A DNA stretch of 64,000 nucleotides from Pseudomonas sp. SDI (GTDB lineage Bacteria; Pseudomonadota; Gammaproteobacteria; Pseudomonadales; Pseudomonadaceae). Shown here piece after piece: positions 38,587 to 46,140 of this stretch. The stretch's first letter is position 1; each line of letters starts with the position of its first letter. The DNA lies in assembly GCF_003105155.1 (NCBI RefSeq), contig NZ_QETK01000021.1, positions 38,503 to 102,502 of the forward strand, read 5' to 3'. The notes beneath the pieces are model-generated. The model searched no databases. It saw only the letters and a program-made list of their open reading frames with translations, and was not told the origin of the DNA. Both the position numbers and the translations under genes were made by a program.

Positions 38587-39881
38587 TGATTCGACGCTAT
38601 GGGTTGTACGTACTGGCTGCCGTGCTGGCGGCCCTGCTGGCTGCCGCCGCGGCCTTCTGGCTGTGGACGCGGCCGGCGCCAGAGGCGCGCCTGGAACACC
38701 TGACCCTGGCCGACGGCAGCAGCCTGGTGCGGGTCACCCCCGGCACCAAGGCCAAGGCCCGCGTGGCGATTGCCGTGCCGCAGGAGCAACTGCTCAGCGA
38801 CAAGCAGTTGCTCGACCTGAGCCAGAGCGGCGAAGCGCAACTGGTGCAGGTGGTATTGCCACCGGCCGACTGCAACCTGCAGCAGCAGGCGCTGCACCAA
38901 TCGCTGCAACAATTGCAGGGTACGCCGACCCTGGTCGCCGGTATCGGCCCAGGCGCCAACCTGGCCTGGAGCTGGCTGGCCGGGCAAACCGACGACAAGG
39001 CCCAGGCGATCTCGGTGGACTTCAACCTGGAACAACCGGGCTGCACCGCAGCGCTGCCGAAAGCGGCGGCGCACGGTCACTGGAGCGTGGCCTGGAACGA
39101 CAACCCGGACGATGCCAGCGCGGCCTTCGTGCGCGACCAGGCGAATGCCGAAACCAGCATCAGCGATTACGACATTCACCTGCCACAAGTGCTCAAGGCC
39201 CAGCTCACCCAAGCGCTGATCGGCAACGACGGCAACGCCATGAGCATTCCGGTGGTGGAAGTCCCGGCCGGACAAACCACCGACACCGTAACCCTGTTCC
39301 TGTCTGGTGACGGTGGCTGGCGCGACCTCGACCGCGATGTCGCCGGCGAGATGGCCAAGCTGGGCTACCCGGTGGTCGGCATCGACACGCTGCGTTACTA
39401 CTGGCAGCACAAGACCCCGGAACAGAGCGCAGTCGACCTTTCCGAACTGATGCAGCACTACCGCCAGAAGTGGGGCACCAAACGCTTCGTACTGACCGGT
39501 TATTCGTTCGGCGCCGATGTGTTGCCGGCAATCTACAACCGCCTGCCGGACGCAGACCAGAAGCGCATCGACGCGGTGATCCTGCTGGCATTCGCCCGCA
39601 GCGGCAGCTTCGAGATCGAGGTCGAAGGCTGGCTGGGCAACGCCGGCAAGGAAGCCCCGACCGGGCCGGAAATGGCCCGCATGCCGGCCGCCAAGGTGGT
39701 GTGTATCTATGGCGAGGAAGAAACCGACGAGAGCGGCTGCACCGACCACACCGCGGTGGGCGAGCGCCTGAAACTGCCAGGCGGTCACCACTTCGACGAA
39801 AACTACCCGGCCTTGGCCAAGCGCCTGATCAACGAAATCGAGAATCGCCAGGGAAAGACCAGCGTCGCTGAGCAGAACTGA
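38586..39881 (+). CDS. VirJ-like periplasmic alpha/beta hydrolase (possible aminoacyl-PG hydrolase)
   Basis: 431 residues. An uncleaved or cleaved N-terminal helix (about residues 5-27, LAAVLAALLAAAAAFWLW) sends the protein across the inner membrane. The C-terminal VirJ domain begins near DTVTLFLSGDGGWRDLDR and contains the nucleophile elbow GYSFGAD (about residue 304). VCIYGEEETDESGC and GGHHFDENY supply the likely acid and His. In P. aeruginosa the gene in this position (PA0919) was reported to hydrolyse alanyl-phosphatidylglycerol, from memory. The one-base overlap with mprF indicates translational coupling and a synthase/hydrolase pair. Confidence 0.88.
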   Translation: MIRRYGLYVLAAVLAALLAAAAAFWLWTRPAPEARLEHLTLADGSSLVRVTPGTKAKARVAIAVPQEQLLSDKQLLDLSQSGEAQLVQVVLPPADCNLQQQALHQSLQQLQGTPTLVAGIGPGANLAWSWLAGQTDDKAQAISVDFNLEQPGCTAALPKAAAHGHWSVAWNDNPDDASAAFVRDQANAETSISDYDIHLPQVLKAQLTQALIGNDGNAMSIPVVEVPAGQTTDTVTLFLSGDGGWRDLDRDVAGEMAKLGYPVVGIDTLRYYWQHKTPEQSAVDLSELMQHYRQKWGTKRFVLTGYSFGADVLPAIYNRLPDADQKRIDAVILLAFARSGSFEIEVEGWLGNAGKEAPTGPEMARMPAAKVVCIYGEEETDESGCTDHTAVGERLKLPGGHHFDENYPALAKRLINEIENRQGKTSVAEQN

Positions 39882-39892
39882 TCGGGTGACCG

Positions 39893-40014
39893 TGTGGGAG
39901 CGGCGATGCGGCGACCCGACTCGTCCCGCGATGAAGCCGGGCCAGAGTGCCCACAGGCCTCTACCTGATGCACGGCCGCTCTGCGGCCGATCACGGTACA
40001 GGCCCGCTCCCACA
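39893..40014. repeat. REP-like palindromic element
   Basis: TGTGGGAGCGG at 39893-39903 is matched by the inverted GCCCGCTCCCACA at 40002-40014. Inside are ACTCGTCCCGCGATGAAGCC and a smaller hairpin CGGCCGC...GCGGCCG at about 39973-39989. These are short words frequent in P. putida REP elements. It separates the mprF/VirJ-like operon from glpR. Confidence 0.7.
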
Positions 40015-40105
40015 TGGCAGGTAGCGTCCTTGAGACCCACACTGGCCGCCAGGCGATTCCTACGGCATCATGGGACAATTTGCCCGGCAGCCCCAAGGAC
40101 CGCCC

Positions 40106-40861
40106 ATGAATCTGCCCCCACGCCAACAACAAATCCTCGAACTGGTGCGCGAACGCGGCTACGTCAGTATCGAAGAAATGGCGCAGTTGTTCGTCGTCAC
40201 CCCGCAAACCATCCGCCGTGACATCAACCAGCTTGCCGAAGTGAACCTGCTGCGCCGTTACCACGGTGGCGCGGCCTACGACTCCAGCATCGAAAACACC
40301 GCCTACGCCATGCGCGCCGACCAGATGCGCGACGAGAAGCAACGCATCGCCGAAGCCATCGCCCGGCAGATTCCCGATCACGCCTCGCTGTTCATCAACA
40401 TCGGTACCACCACCGAGTCGATTGCCCGCGCCCTGCTGAACCACAACCACCTGAAAATCATCACCAACAACCTGCATGTGGCCTCGATCCTCAGCGCCAA
40501 GGACGACTTTGAAGTGCTCCTGGCCGGTGGCAACGTGCGCCGCGACGGCGGCGTGGTGGGCCAGGCCAGCGTCGATTTTATCAACCAGTTCAAGGTCGAC
40601 TTCGCCCTGGTCGGCATCAGCGGCATCGACGAAGACGGCAGCCTGCTCGACTTCGACTACCAGGAAGTCCGGGTTTCCCAGGCGATCATTGCCAATGCCC
40701 GCCAGGTTGTCCTCGCCGCCGACTCCAGCAAGTTCGGCCGCAATGCCATGGTTCGCCTCGGTTCAATCAGCCTGATCGACTGCCTGGTGACCGATCAGGC
40801 GCCGGTCGCCGCCCTCGCGCAACTGCTCAACCAGCACAAGATCCGCCTCGAAGTGGTCTGA
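40106..40861 (+). CDS. glpR: DeoR-family glycerol-3-phosphate regulon repressor
   Basis: 251 residues from [15 protein letters not shown] (ATG 40106, preceded by AAGGAC). The N-terminal DeoR winged helix (about 5-57) includes [24 protein letters not shown]. The sugar-phosphate sensor domain (about 75-240) includes [21 protein letters not shown] and the ADSSKFGR motif. It represses glp genes until glycerol-3-phosphate binds. The neighbouring glpD and its operator support the name. glpF and glpK, which usually lie upstream in Pseudomonas, are missing here. Confidence 0.93.
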   Translation: MNLPPRQQQILELVRERGYVSIEEMAQLFVVTPQTIRRDINQLAEVNLLRRYHGGAAYDSSIENTAYAMRADQMRDEKQRIAEAIARQIPDHASLFINIGTTTESIARALLNHNHLKIITNNLHVASILSAKDDFEVLLAGGNVRRDGGVVGQASVDFINQFKVDFALVGISGIDEDGSLLDFDYQEVRVSQAIIANARQVVLAADSSKFGRNAMVRLGSISLIDCLVTDQAPVAALAQLLNQHKIRLEVV

Positions 40862-40869
40862 CGGCCAGC

Positions 40870-40896
40870 GCGCTGCCATCGCCCGGATGGCAGCGC
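40870..40896 (+). terminator. Hairpin after glpR
   Basis: GCGCTGCCATC at 40870-40880 is perfectly complementary to GATGGCAGCGC at 40886-40896. A T-run (ATTTTT) follows about 15 bases later. It is a probable but imperfect terminator. Confidence 0.6.
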
Positions 40897-40983
40897 TCGA
40901 TGTTCGGAATTTTTCATTTAATTGTCATCCGATCAGTATTTTCTATTGAAAGCGACTGGCGGCCGCCTTTTCGTTGCGCTACC

Positions 40984-41022
40984 ATTTTCGAAAGCGAACA
41001 TTAATGTTCATATTCGCTATTA
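40984..41022 (+). promoter_or_regulatory. GlpR operator region before glpD
   Basis: ATTTTCGAAAGCGAACATT (40984-41002) closely matches the GlpR operator form ATKTTCG-N4-CGAACATT. A second overlapping half-conserved site AATGTTCATATTCGCTATT (about 41003-41021) follows. They lie 25-60 bp before the glpD start, in the expected promoter. Confidence 0.8.
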
Positions 41023-41045
41023 AAAATATGCTTATGAGGCCGCCC

Positions 41046-42578
41046 GTGTCCCACACCAGCTTGTCATCGCCTACCCTTGCCGAAATCTATGACGTCGCCG
41101 TGATTGGCGGTGGCATCAATGGTGTTGGTATCGCCGCCGATGCCGCCGGGCGCGGCCTATCGGTATTCCTCTGCGAAAAGGACGACCTCGCCAGCCATAC
41201 CTCCTCGGCCAGCAGCAAGCTGATCCACGGGGGGCTGCGCTACCTCGAGCACTACGAATTCCGCCTGGTGCGCGAAGCGCTGGCCGAACGTGAAGTGCTG
41301 CTGGCCAAGGCCCCGCACATCGTCAAGCCGATGCGCTTCGTGCTGCCGCACCGACCGCACCTGCGCCCGGCGTGGATGATCCGTGCGGGGCTGTTCCTCT
41401 ACGATCACCTGGGCAAGCGCAAGAAGCTCGGCGCCTCGCGCAGCCTGCGCTTTGGTCCAGATAGCCCGCTGAAGCCAGCGATCAGCCGCGGTTTCGAGTA
41501 CGCCGACTGCGCCGTCGACGACGCCCGCCTGGTGGTACTCAATGCCATGGCTGCACGTGAGCTGGGTGCGCACATCCTCACCCGCACCCGTTGCGTCAGC
41601 GCCCGCCGTGTCGGCGCGCTGTGGAACGTCCAGCTGGAGCATGCCGACGGCACCCTGCAATCGATCCAGGCGCGCGCACTGGTCAACGCCGCCGGCCCGT
41701 GGGTATCGAAGTTCATCAACGACGACCTGAAGCTGCAAGCGCCGTATGGCATCCGCCTGATTCAGGGCAGCCACCTGATCGTGCCGAAACTGTACGAAGG
41801 CGAACACGCCTACATCCTGCAGAACGAAGACCAGCGCATCGTCTTTGCCATTCCGTACCTGGAGCGCTTCACCCTGATCGGCACCACCGACCGCGAATAC
41901 AGCGGCGACCCGGCCAAGGTGGCGATTACCGAGGCGGAAACCGATTACCTGCTCAAGGTGGTCAACCAGCACTTCAATCACCAACTGAGCCGCAACGACA
42001 TCTTCAGCAGCTATTCCGGCGTGCGTCCGCTGTGCAACGACGAGTCGGACAACCCGTCGGCCGTCACCCGCGACTACACCCTGGCGCTGTCGGCCAATAC
42101 CGGGGAAGCGCCACTGCTGTCGGTGTTCGGCGGCAAGCTGACCACCTACCGCAAGCTTGCCGAATCGGCGATGACCGAGCTCGCAGCGTACTTCCCCCAG
42201 ATGAAAGGCAGCTGGACCGCCACCTCGCCCCTGCCCGGCGGTGAGCAGATGACCACCCCGCAGGCGCTGTGCGACGAGATTCTCGCCCGTTACGGCTGGT
42301 TGCCGGCGGCGCTGGCCAAGCGCTGGGCGCTGACCTACGGCAGCCGCGCATGGCGCCTGCTGGAAGGCGTACAGGGCCCGGAAGACCTCGGTGAAGCGCT
42401 GGGCAGTGGGCTGTTTGCCCGGGAAGTCGACTACCTGTGCAGCGAAGAGTGGGCCGTAAGTGCCGACGATATCCTACGCCGCCGGACCAAGATGGGGCTG
42501 TTCATGACAGCCGCGGAGCAGCAAGCGCTGGAGAGGTATCTGCAGCGGGTTGAGCTGAACCGTACACGCGCGGCGTAA
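41046..42578 (+). CDS. glpD: Aerobic glycerol-3-phosphate dehydrogenase
   Basis: 510 residues with a GTG start at 41046, supported by GAGG six bases upstream; ATGs at 41034 and earlier lack a ribosome site. The FAD dinucleotide-binding motif VIGGGINGVG is near residue 20, followed by SSASSKLIHGGLRYLEHYEF. The family signature with the substrate-binding IGTTDREY (about 280) and FGGKLTTYRKLAE (about 365) is also present. It oxidises sn-glycerol-3-phosphate to dihydroxyacetone phosphate at the inner membrane, feeding quinones. GlpR sites in its promoter indicate glycerol control. Confidence 0.97.
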   Translation: MSHTSLSSPTLAEIYDVAVIGGGINGVGIAADAAGRGLSVFLCEKDDLASHTSSASSKLIHGGLRYLEHYEFRLVREALAEREVLLAKAPHIVKPMRFVLPHRPHLRPAWMIRAGLFLYDHLGKRKKLGASRSLRFGPDSPLKPAISRGFEYADCAVDDARLVVLNAMAARELGAHILTRTRCVSARRVGALWNVQLEHADGTLQSIQARALVNAAGPWVSKFINDDLKLQAPYGIRLIQGSHLIVPKLYEGEHAYILQNEDQRIVFAIPYLERFTLIGTTDREYSGDPAKVAITEAETDYLLKVVNQHFNHQLSRNDIFSSYSGVRPLCNDESDNPSAVTRDYTLALSANTGEAPLLSVFGGKLTTYRKLAESAMTELAAYFPQMKGSWTATSPLPGGEQMTTPQALCDEILARYGWLPAALAKRWALTYGSRAWRLLEGVQGPEDLGEALGSGLFAREVDYLCSEEWAVSADDILRRRTKMGLFMTAAEQQALERYLQRVELNRTRAA

Positions 42579-42587
42579 TACCGCGTC

Positions 42588-42620
42588 GCCTTTATCGCCG
42601 GCAAAGCCGGCGATAAAGGC
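42588..42620 (+). terminator. 15-bp perfect inverted repeat after glpD
   Basis: 42588-42602 is fully complementary to 42606-42620 with an AAA loop. It starts 9 bp after the glpD stop. There is no immediate T-run, but position and strength suggest a transcript end. Confidence 0.65.
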
Positions 42621-42656
42621 CTGCCAACTTTCTAAACACTTTGTTCCATCCTGCCA

Positions 42657-42701
42657 TTCGGTTTTCCGAACGCCATACCCCGCGCCATTCGGCAATCCGT
42701 A
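42657..42701 (+). promoter_or_regulatory. Upstream activator palindromes, probable AauR sites
   Basis: A perfect palindrome TTCGGTTTTCCGAA lies at 42657-42670, and a partial copy TTCGGCAATCCGTA at 42688-42701. Their centres are 31 bp apart, about three helical turns. Both lie 80-120 bp upstream of the sigma-54 promoter of aatJ, the normal distance for an enhancer-binding protein. From memory, AauR recognises a TTCGG-N4-CCGAA motif. Confidence 0.8.
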
Positions 42702-42778
42702 CATTACCTGCCTTCACCACCCCGTCAAAAAACTTTAATACCTAGCAAAATCACGGCGTTATGATCAAAGTCAGGGCT

Positions 42779-42794
42779 TGGCATGAGTCATGCT
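42779..42794 (+). promoter_or_regulatory. Sigma-54 (-24/-12) promoter of aatJ
   Basis: TGGCATGAGTCATGCT has the invariant GG (42780-42781) and GC (42792-42793) at exact 12-base spacing and fits TGGCAYR-N4-TTGCW with one mismatch. It lies 103 bp before the aatJ start. It fits control by the NtrC-type AauR encoded downstream. Confidence 0.85.
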
Positions 42795-42867
42795 CTACAC
42801 TCAGTACCCGAATGCGCAAAGGCTTCATTGCAACATTCGCTGAACGAAAGGGCCCGCCAACGGCCTC

Positions 42868-42881
42868 ATAAAAAAAACAAC
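42868..42881 (+). promoter_or_regulatory. A-rich motif near the aatJ ribosome site (possible Hfq/Crc site)
   Basis: ATAAAAAAAACAAC lies about 5 bp upstream of the GAGGA of aatJ. A-rich AAYAAYAA-like motifs here mediate Crc/Hfq catabolite repression in Pseudomonas. This is an inference from position and composition. Confidence 0.5.
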
Positions 42882-42896
42882 GTCGAGGATTTTTTG

Positions 42897-43829
42897 ATGC
42901 GTATCGTTCCCCATCTGTTGGGCGCCGCCATTGCGGCCGCACTGATCAGCTCCCCAGTCATGGCCGAAGCGCTGACTGGCACCCTGAAGAAGATCAAGGA
43001 TTCGGGCACCATTACCCTGGGGCATCGCGACGCCTCCATTCCGTTCTCCTACATCGCCGACGCATCGGGCAAGCCGGTCGGCTATTCGCATGACATCCAG
43101 GTCGCCATCGTCGAGTCGCTGAAAAAGGACCTGGACCTCAAAGACCTGGAAGTCAAATACAACCTGGTCACCTCGCAAACCCGTATCCCGCTGGTGCAGA
43201 ACGGCACCGTGGACGTCGAATGCGGCTCCACCACCAACAACGTCGAGCGCCAGCAGCAGGTCGCGTTCTCGGTGGGCATCTTCGAAGTGGGCACCCGCCT
43301 GCTGACCAAGGCCGAAGGCGGCAAGCCGGAAAACGCCAAGTACAAGGAGTTCTCCGATCTGGCCGGCAAGAACGTGGTGACCACCGCCGGTACCACCTCC
43401 GAGCGCATCCTCAAGGCGATGAACGCCGACAAGCAGATGAAAATGAACGTCATCTCCGCCAAAGACCATGGCGAGTCGTTCCAGATGCTCGAATCCGGCC
43501 GCGCCGTGGCCTTCATGATGGACGACGCCCTGCTCGCCGGCGAAATGGCCAAGGCCAAAGACCCGAAAGGCTGGGCTATCGTCGGCACCCCACAGTCCTA
43601 TGAAATCTACGGCTGCATGGTCCGCAAAGAAGACGCACCGTTCAAGGCAGCGGTCGACAAGGCCATCGTCGCCCTCTACAAGTCCGGTGAGATCAACAAG
43701 ATCTACGACAAATGGTTCAACCAGCCAGTCCCGCCAAAAGGCCTGAACCTGAACTTCCCGATGAGCGACGAGCTCAAGGCGTTGATCGCCAACCCTACCG
43801 ACAAAGCTGCAGACGAAAAGAAGTCCTGA
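42897..43829 (+). CDS. aatJ: Glutamate/aspartate ABC transporter substrate-binding protein
   Basis: 310 residues from MRIVPHLLGAA (ATG 42897, with GAGGA seven bases before). A signal peptide ends at VMA near residue 22. The family 3 solute-binding fold includes ITLGHRDASIPFSYI, the hinge region VECGSTTNNVERQQ and the substrate Arg-containing SQTRIPLVQNG. It captures glutamate and aspartate in the periplasm for AatQMP. It is the first gene of the transporter operon; a GC hairpin in the 101-bp gap before aatQ may give it higher transcript levels. Confidence 0.95.
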   Translation: MRIVPHLLGAAIAAALISSPVMAEALTGTLKKIKDSGTITLGHRDASIPFSYIADASGKPVGYSHDIQVAIVESLKKDLDLKDLEVKYNLVTSQTRIPLVQNGTVDVECGSTTNNVERQQQVAFSVGIFEVGTRLLTKAEGGKPENAKYKEFSDLAGKNVVTTAGTTSERILKAMNADKQMKMNVISAKDHGESFQMLESGRAVAFMMDDALLAGEMAKAKDPKGWAIVGTPQSYEIYGCMVRKEDAPFKAAVDKAIVALYKSGEINKIYDKWFNQPVPPKGLNLNFPMSDELKALIANPTDKAADEKKS

Positions 43830-43863
43830 ACCCCAGCTAGTTAGTGTCTAACCTTTCATCCGA

Positions 43864-43880
43864 GGGCGCCGTGCGCGCCC
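43864..43880 (+). promoter_or_regulatory. Intercistronic hairpin aatJ/aatQ
   Basis: GGGCGC pairs with GCGCCC around CGTGC-type loop bases, 35 bp after aatJ. Such a hairpin could attenuate or stabilise the abundant binding-protein message. Confidence 0.4.
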
Positions 43881-43930
43881 CCGGATGCTCGAAGGTGCCC
43901 GTGAAACAACCGATCTGAGGGGAGACCCCG

Positions 43931-44677
43931 ATGAATTACAACTGGGACTGGGGCGTATTCTTCAAGTCCACTGGCGTGGGCAGCGAGACCTACCTCGACT
44001 GGTACATTACCGGTCTGGGCTGGACCATCCTGATTGCCGTGACCGCCTGGATCATCGCGCTGCTACTGGGTTCGCTGCTCGGCGTCATGCGTACCGTGCC
44101 GAACCGTGTGGTATCCGGTATCGCCACCTGCTACGTGGAACTGTTCCGTAACGTGCCGCTGCTGGTACAGCTGTTCATCTGGTACTTCCTGGTACCGGAC
44201 CTGCTGCCTGAAGGCCTGCAGGAATGGTTCAAGCAAGACCTCAACCCGACCACCTCGGCACTGATCAGCGTGGTGATCTGCCTGGGTCTGTTCACCGCCG
44301 CGCGCGTCTGCGAACAAGTGCGCACCGGCATTCAGGCGCTGCCGCGCGGCCAGGAAGCCGCCGCCCGGGCCATGGGCTTCAGCCTGGCGCAGATCTACAA
44401 GAACGTACTGCTGCCGCAAGCCTACCGGATCATCATTCCGCCGCTTACCTCGGAATTCCTGAACGTGTTCAAGAACTCCTCGGTGGCCTCGCTGATCGGT
44501 CTGATGGAACTGCTGGCGCAAACCAAGCAGACCGCCGAGTTCTCCGCCAACCTGTTCGAGGCCTTCACCCTGGCCACGCTGATCTACTTCACCCTGAACA
44601 TGGGGCTGATGTTGCTGATGCGCCTGATCGAGAAGAAAGTCGCCGTACCCGGCCTGATCTCCGTGGGGGGTAAATAA
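43931..44677 (+). CDS. aatQ: Glutamate/aspartate ABC transporter permease (first subunit)
   Basis: 248 residues with about five transmembrane helices (around 30-55, 65-95, 105-130, 160-180, 210-235). The HisMQ-type permease loop is EAARAMGFSLAQIYKNVLLPQAYRIIIPPL (EAA motif, about 138-167, here starting QEAAARAMG). A GGGGAG ribosome site precedes the ATG. It forms the channel with AatM. Its stop overlaps the aatM start by one base. Confidence 0.95.
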   Translation: MNYNWDWGVFFKSTGVGSETYLDWYITGLGWTILIAVTAWIIALLLGSLLGVMRTVPNRVVSGIATCYVELFRNVPLLVQLFIWYFLVPDLLPEGLQEWFKQDLNPTTSALISVVICLGLFTAARVCEQVRTGIQALPRGQEAAARAMGFSLAQIYKNVLLPQAYRIIIPPLTSEFLNVFKNSSVASLIGLMELLAQTKQTAEFSANLFEAFTLATLIYFTLNMGLMLLMRLIEKKVAVPGLISVGGK

Positions 44678-45342
44678 TGGACTTCAGTGGAATCATCCCT
44701 GCCCTGCCGGGCCTGTGGAACGGCATGGTCATGACCCTGCAACTGATGGTCATGGGCGTGGTCGGCGGTATTGCCCTGGGCACCGTGCTGGCGCTCATGC
44801 GCCTGTCGTCGAACAAGCTGATGGCCAACATCGCCGGCGCCTACGTCAACTACTTCCGCTCCATCCCGCTGCTGCTGGTGATCACCTGGTTCTACCTGGC
44901 GGTGCCGTTCGTGCTGCGCTGGATCACCGGCGAAGACACCCCGATCGGCGCGTTCACCTCCTGCGTCGTGGCCTTCATGATGTTCGAGGCGGCGTACTTC
45001 TGCGAAATCGTCCGTGCCGGTGTGCAATCGATCTCCAAGGGCCAGATGGGCGCCGCACAAGCGCTGGGCATGACCTATGGTCAAACCATGCGCCTGATCA
45101 TCCTGCCGCAGGCGTTCCGCAAGATGACCCCGCTGCTGCTGCAGCAGAGCATCATCCTGTTCCAGGACACCTCGCTGGTTTATACCGTCGGCCTGGTCGA
45201 CTTCCTTAACTCGGCACGTGCCAGTGGCGACATCATCGGGCGCTCCAACGAGTTCCTGGTCTTCGCCGGTGCCGTGTACTTCGTCATCAGCTTCTCCGCT
45301 TCCTTCCTGGTCAAGCGTCTGCAGAAAAGGATAACCGTATGA
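44677..45342 (+). CDS. aatM: Glutamate/aspartate ABC transporter permease (second subunit)
   Basis: 221 residues of the HisMQ permease family, with about five helices and the EAA-like loop [26 protein letters not shown] (about 127-150). It begins overlapping aatQ and ends overlapping aatP by four bases (ATGA), so all three membrane-side subunits are translationally linked. Confidence 0.95.
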   Translation: MDFSGIIPALPGLWNGMVMTLQLMVMGVVGGIALGTVLALMRLSSNKLMANIAGAYVNYFRSIPLLLVITWFYLAVPFVLRWITGEDTPIGAFTSCVVAFMMFEAAYFCEIVRAGVQSISKGQMGAAQALGMTYGQTMRLIILPQAFRKMTPLLLQQSIILFQDTSLVYTVGLVDFLNSARASGDIIGRSNEFLVFAGAVYFVISFSASFLVKRLQKRITV

Positions 45343-46073
45343 TCTCCATCAAGAACGTCAACAAGTGGTACGGGGACTTCCAGGTTCTGACCGACTGCAA
45401 CACCGAAGTGAAGAAAGGCGAGGTCGTGGTGGTCTGCGGTCCGTCCGGTTCGGGTAAGTCGACCCTGATCAAGTGCGTCAACGCGCTGGAACCGTTCCAG
45501 AAGGGCGACATCATCGTCGACGGCACGTCGATTGCCGACCCAAAGACCAACCTGCCGAAACTGCGTTCGCGGGTGGGCATGGTGTTCCAGCACTTCGAGC
45601 TGTTCCCGCACCTGAGCATCACCGAGAACCTGACCATTGCCCAGCGCAAGGTCCTCGGTCGCAGCGAAGCCGAAGCGACCAAGAAGGGCCTGGCCCTGCT
45701 CGATCGCGTAGGCCTGAGCGCACATGCCAAGAAGCACCCGGGCCAGCTCTCCGGCGGCCAGCAGCAGCGCGTGGCGATTGCCCGCGCACTGTCGATGGAC
45801 CCGATCGTCATGCTGTTCGACGAGCCGACCTCGGCACTGGACCCGGAAATGGTCAGCGAAGTACTCGACGTGATGGTCGAACTGGCCCACGAAGGCATGA
45901 CCATGATGTGCGTGACCCACGAAATGGGCTTTGCCCGCAAGGTCGCCAACCGGGTCATCTTCATGGACAAGGGCAACATCATCGAGGACTGCACCAAGGA
46001 GCAGTTCTTCGGCGACAGCGAAGCCCGCGACCCGCGTACCCAGCACTTCCTGAGCAAGATCCTGCAACACTGA
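45339..46073 (+). CDS. aatP: Glutamate/aspartate ABC transporter ATPase
   Basis: 244 residues. Walker [11 protein letters not shown] (about 35-44), Q-loop [10 protein letters not shown], signature LSGGQQQR (about 138-145), Walker [10 protein letters not shown] and the H-loop VTHEMGF are intact. It is a polar amino acid transporter ATPase closely like GltL/GlnQ. It drives AatQM import. Confidence 0.96.
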   Translation: MISIKNVNKWYGDFQVLTDCNTEVKKGEVVVVCGPSGSGKSTLIKCVNALEPFQKGDIIVDGTSIADPKTNLPKLRSRVGMVFQHFELFPHLSITENLTIAQRKVLGRSEAEATKKGLALLDRVGLSAHAKKHPGQLSGGQQQRVAIARALSMDPIVMLFDEPTSALDPEMVSEVLDVMVELAHEGMTMMCVTHEMGFARKVANRVIFMDKGNIIEDCTKEQFFGDSEARDPRTQHFLSKILQH

Positions 46074-46084
46074 TCCAACCACTG

Positions 46085-46113
46085 CCCGCTGCCCGGCACC
46101 TGCCGGACAGCGG
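46085..46113 (+). promoter_or_regulatory. Hairpin between aatP and aauS
   Basis: CCCGCTG (46085-46091) pairs with CAGCGGG (about 46107-46113), with an inner CCGGCA/TGCCGG stem. There is no T-run, so partial attenuation or RNA stabilisation is possible between transporter and regulator genes. Confidence 0.5.
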
Positions 46114-46140
46114 GTGCTGGTGGTAACAAGGCCCTCTGTG

